Of a stretch of DNA of 64,000 nt, positions 62,908-64,000 are shown in pieces; position 1 is the stretch's first letter, and each line of letters begins with the position of its first letter. A program made the translations under genes and the position numbers. The stretch comes from Spirochaetota bacterium. Lineage in GTDB: Bacteria; Spirochaetota; Spirochaetia; Treponematales; Treponemataceae. The stretch lies in assembly GCA_023398165.1 (NCBI GenBank), contig JAEWSQ010000025.1, forward strand, positions 150,317-214,316, given 5' to 3'. Under the pieces are notes generated by a model. That model was not told the origin of the DNA. It did no database searches and saw nothing but the letters and a program-made list of their open reading frames with translations.

Positions 62908-63073
62908 TAGTCACCTCAAGTAATACCTTATCATTTAGAATTTCTTCAACTTCAATTACTGAAAAATGTCCGTCCTTAATTTTCACAGAAACAGTAACAT
63001 CACCAGTTATGTTATCTTTCTGTGTATTGCGCATTATCCGTTCAAGCTCAGTTTTCAGTTTATTATGCATCAT
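62891..63073 (-). CDS. 60-aa protein of unknown function, DUF2292-like pattern
   Basis: From the ATG at 63073 the protein begins MMHNKLKTELERIMRN and then has a strand-turn-strand stretch, GDVTVSVKIKDGHFSVIEVE. It resembles the DUF2292 group of small proteins that occur in mobile elements. The start overlaps the end of the HTH gene by 11 bases and the next small gene overlaps its stop, so the three form a tight minus-strand operon with the OrfA-like gene. Function unknown. Confidence 0.55.
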   Translation of the reverse strand: MMHNKLKTELERIMRNTQKDNITGDVTVSVKIKDGHFSVIEVEEILNDKVLLEVTNDFNS

Positions 63074-63269
63074 AGGAGGCAACCCTGTTTTTCATAAGAT
63101 ATTCATCTAAATCACGTATCAAATACTTAATAGATCCTGCCATAATGACTCTTGGTATTTTAAGTTTTCTATCAAGAGTTGAAAGTGAAACGCAAAGATA
63201 TTGTGCTGCGTCTTTCCGCCGTAGCGCAGGTGATTGTATACCTCTAGGCTCCTGTTTAATGGTGTTCAT
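63063..63269 (-). CDS. excisionase/MerR-like HTH DNA-binding protein
   Basis: This 68-aa protein fits the HTH_17/excisionase family: LRRKDAAQYLCVSLSTLDRK (helix-turn-helix, about 16-35), then a wing-like stretch AGSIKYLIRDLDEYLMKN. AAAGGAATTTT precedes the ATG. Such proteins direct excision of integrated elements or regulate their genes, which suits a location in an element near its att site. It leads the operon of small genes. A plain transcriptional regulator is an alternative. Confidence 0.75.
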   Translation of the reverse strand: MNTIKQEPRGIQSPALRRKDAAQYLCVSLSTLDRKLKIPRVIMAGSIKYLIRDLDEYLMKNRVASYDA

Positions 63270-63676
63270 AAAATTCCTTTTAAAACCGTTCTGGTTTATT
63301 CATCTTAGGATTTCATTATTGCAATAGAGCCCTATGCATCGGGCCTGTAAAATTGCAGCCATGAAAAATATTTTAGCCTTTAATAAGCTTTATTAAACCG
63401 TTAAACATAAGTCATGCTGTATTCTACATCCAACTGATCTAAACCAATATCAGATAGATTCCGTCTTAAAAAAGCTTGTAGTTATAGTATACTCATGAAT
63501 TTAAAAAATATGTCGTAAAAGAAAAATGCAAATTTGTAATACTTTTATTACAATCTTTATAACGAAATTCCAGTTTTTTATTTTGCTTTATATACATTTA
63601 TTTTAAGTGCTATATATGAAAAATTGCAAAGGACGCACCCATTCCCGCTCGCCTTCATTCTAATCATTCACTAGCA
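63270..63676. other. AT-rich noncoding region upstream of the HTH operon
   Basis: No credible gene was seen. The only structure is an imperfect hairpin at 63321-63356 (GCAAT...GCCC-loop-GGGC...ATTGC). The promoter of the minus-strand operon must lie here, but I could not identify it. Confidence 0.5.
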
Positions 63677-63679
63677 TCA

Positions 63680-63733
63680 GCGTTACTCTTTTCGCGTTAC
63701 GTATAGATCGTAACGCTTGAAAAGCATAACGCA
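63680..63733. repeat. imperfect 54-bp palindrome
   Basis: The left arm GCGTTA..CTTTTC.GCGTTACG pairs with a right arm CGTAACGC..GAAAAG..TAACGC around TATAGAT, with small bulges. The bulged, paired-box layout resembles integron attC sites, but the end boxes do not match the usual GTTRRRY core exactly. GC content rises sharply from about 63630 onward. Confidence 0.5.
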
Positions 63734-63802
63734 CTCGCGGGAAAGAGTGCTCATCGTAAGTAAAAGCGAATTCTATAAGCATTGGTCCGCTCATCGTTAT
63801 GC
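63725..63802. repeat. 78-bp inverted-end repeat overlapping the first palindrome
   Basis: GCATAACG (63725-63732) and CGTTATGC (63795-63802) are perfect inverted ends. An inner GCGGG / TCCGC pairing is weaker. It shares bases with the palindrome at 63680, so two alternative foldings compete. Confidence 0.45.
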
Positions 63803-63826
63803 AAAAAAACATCCGTGTTTTTTTGC
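63801..63826. repeat. perfect A/T-run hairpin with TCCG loop
   Basis: GCAAAAAAACA-TCCG-TGTTTTTTTGC has 11 paired bases per arm. A near copy with a TCC loop lies at 60192-60216. The T-run makes it a possible bidirectional terminator, but the shared form suggests a repeat family. The remaining bases to 64000 hold only GC-rich, short-palindrome sequence with no supported gene. Confidence 0.55.
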
Positions 63827-64000
63827 CCGTTCTCCTGCTGCTCCATGCTTCAAGCCCTCCTGGCTTTCGCATTCCCGCATCAGGTTCACTGCCGGTATTG
63901 GCAAGGCATTATTCCAAGTGGCATCGAAGGAGCATGAAGAGTGCTCAATCGTAATCCTTCTGTCTTCCAAGTTTCCCGCCGCCCCGCCAGCCCCCGCCGC

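Larger units (their letters stand above)
60414..64000. mobile_element. integrated element inserted at tRNA-Gly (left part)
   Basis: The island is bounded on the left by the tRNA-Gly half and extends past the right edge. It carries an AbiE toxin-antitoxin pair, a YefM/YoeB remnant, an IS3-type OrfA, an excisionase-like HTH protein and tiny unknown proteins. Noncoding DNA is plentiful, unlike in the rest of the window. No integrase gene is seen; it is expected near the other end. The boundary logic is inferred from the tRNA fragment. Confidence 0.65.

Noticed and set aside
63660..63872. 70-aa minus-strand reading frame in the GC-rich right end
   Set aside because: It translates the palindromes directly, has no ribosome site and shows no protein-like domain.
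1..64000. CRISPR arrays, rRNA genes, replication origin
   Set aside because: No regularly spaced repeats, rRNA segments or DnaA-box clusters were seen on reading both strands.

Overview
The window looks like chromosomal DNA from a saccharolytic Treponema (Spirochaetota), probably from a gut or rumen. The reasons are the AT-rich sequence, the Treponema-like secreted-protein N-termini (signal peptides ending in AGGKK/AAGKK without a lipobox cysteine), InlB-repeat/BspA-type leucine-rich lipoproteins, the Mgl sugar transporter and an [FeFe]-hydrogenase-like sensor fused to a chemotaxis-type domain. The genus is an inference; there is no rRNA gene to confirm it.

Layout. 1-9.6 kb: a carbohydrate locus with two LplB/YtcP-type permeases, a solute-binding protein, a GH115 family alpha-glucuronidase and a convergent GH2 beta-galactosidase. 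9.9-25.5 kb: a nitrogen-assimilation cluster of carA, a carB-dapF fusion, gltB, gltD, a NifA/NtrC-type sigma-54 activator and asnB. Three near-consensus -24/-12 promoters lie in front of carA, gltB and asnB, so the cluster looks like a sigma-54 regulon with its activator inside it. 25.6-45.8 kb: mixed genes, including a small Cys/His protein, a tocopherol-cyclase-like protein, an FMN-binding protein, LacZ, a TonB-dependent receptor interrupted by an in-frame TAG, a leucine-rich surface lipoprotein, a TPR/trypsin-like protease/methyltransferase operon, GNAT and DinB proteins, and a class III adenylate cyclase. 45.9-54.1 kb: a sugar-sensing and uptake locus in which a response regulator, a histidine kinase and a galactose/glucose-binding lipoprotein precede mglB-mglA-mglC. 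54.1-60.0 kb: a nitrilase-family amidase, a GNAT protein, a DUF4440 remnant, an SDR, an Imm17-like protein, an [FeFe]-hydrogenase-like/MCP sensor split by an in-frame TAA, and a lipoprotein.

60.2-64 kb is accessory DNA. A 158-bp element with inverted ends and a tRNA terminator lead to the 3' half of a tRNA-Gly(UCC), which I read as the attachment-site scar of an integrated element running off the right edge. The element carries a decayed YefM/YoeB module, an intact AbiEi/AbiEii pair with an operator-promoter palindrome, an IS3-type OrfA, two tiny related proteins, an excisionase-like HTH protein and about 700 bp of palindrome-rich noncoding DNA.

Most notable are the CarB-DapF fusion whose epimerase domain has Ala in place of the first catalytic Cys, the sigma-54 promoter that leaves carA almost no 5' leader, the two genes broken by single in-frame stop codons, and the island boundary in tRNA-Gly. 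Domain positions come from reading the translations; family names rest on recognised motifs, not database searches.
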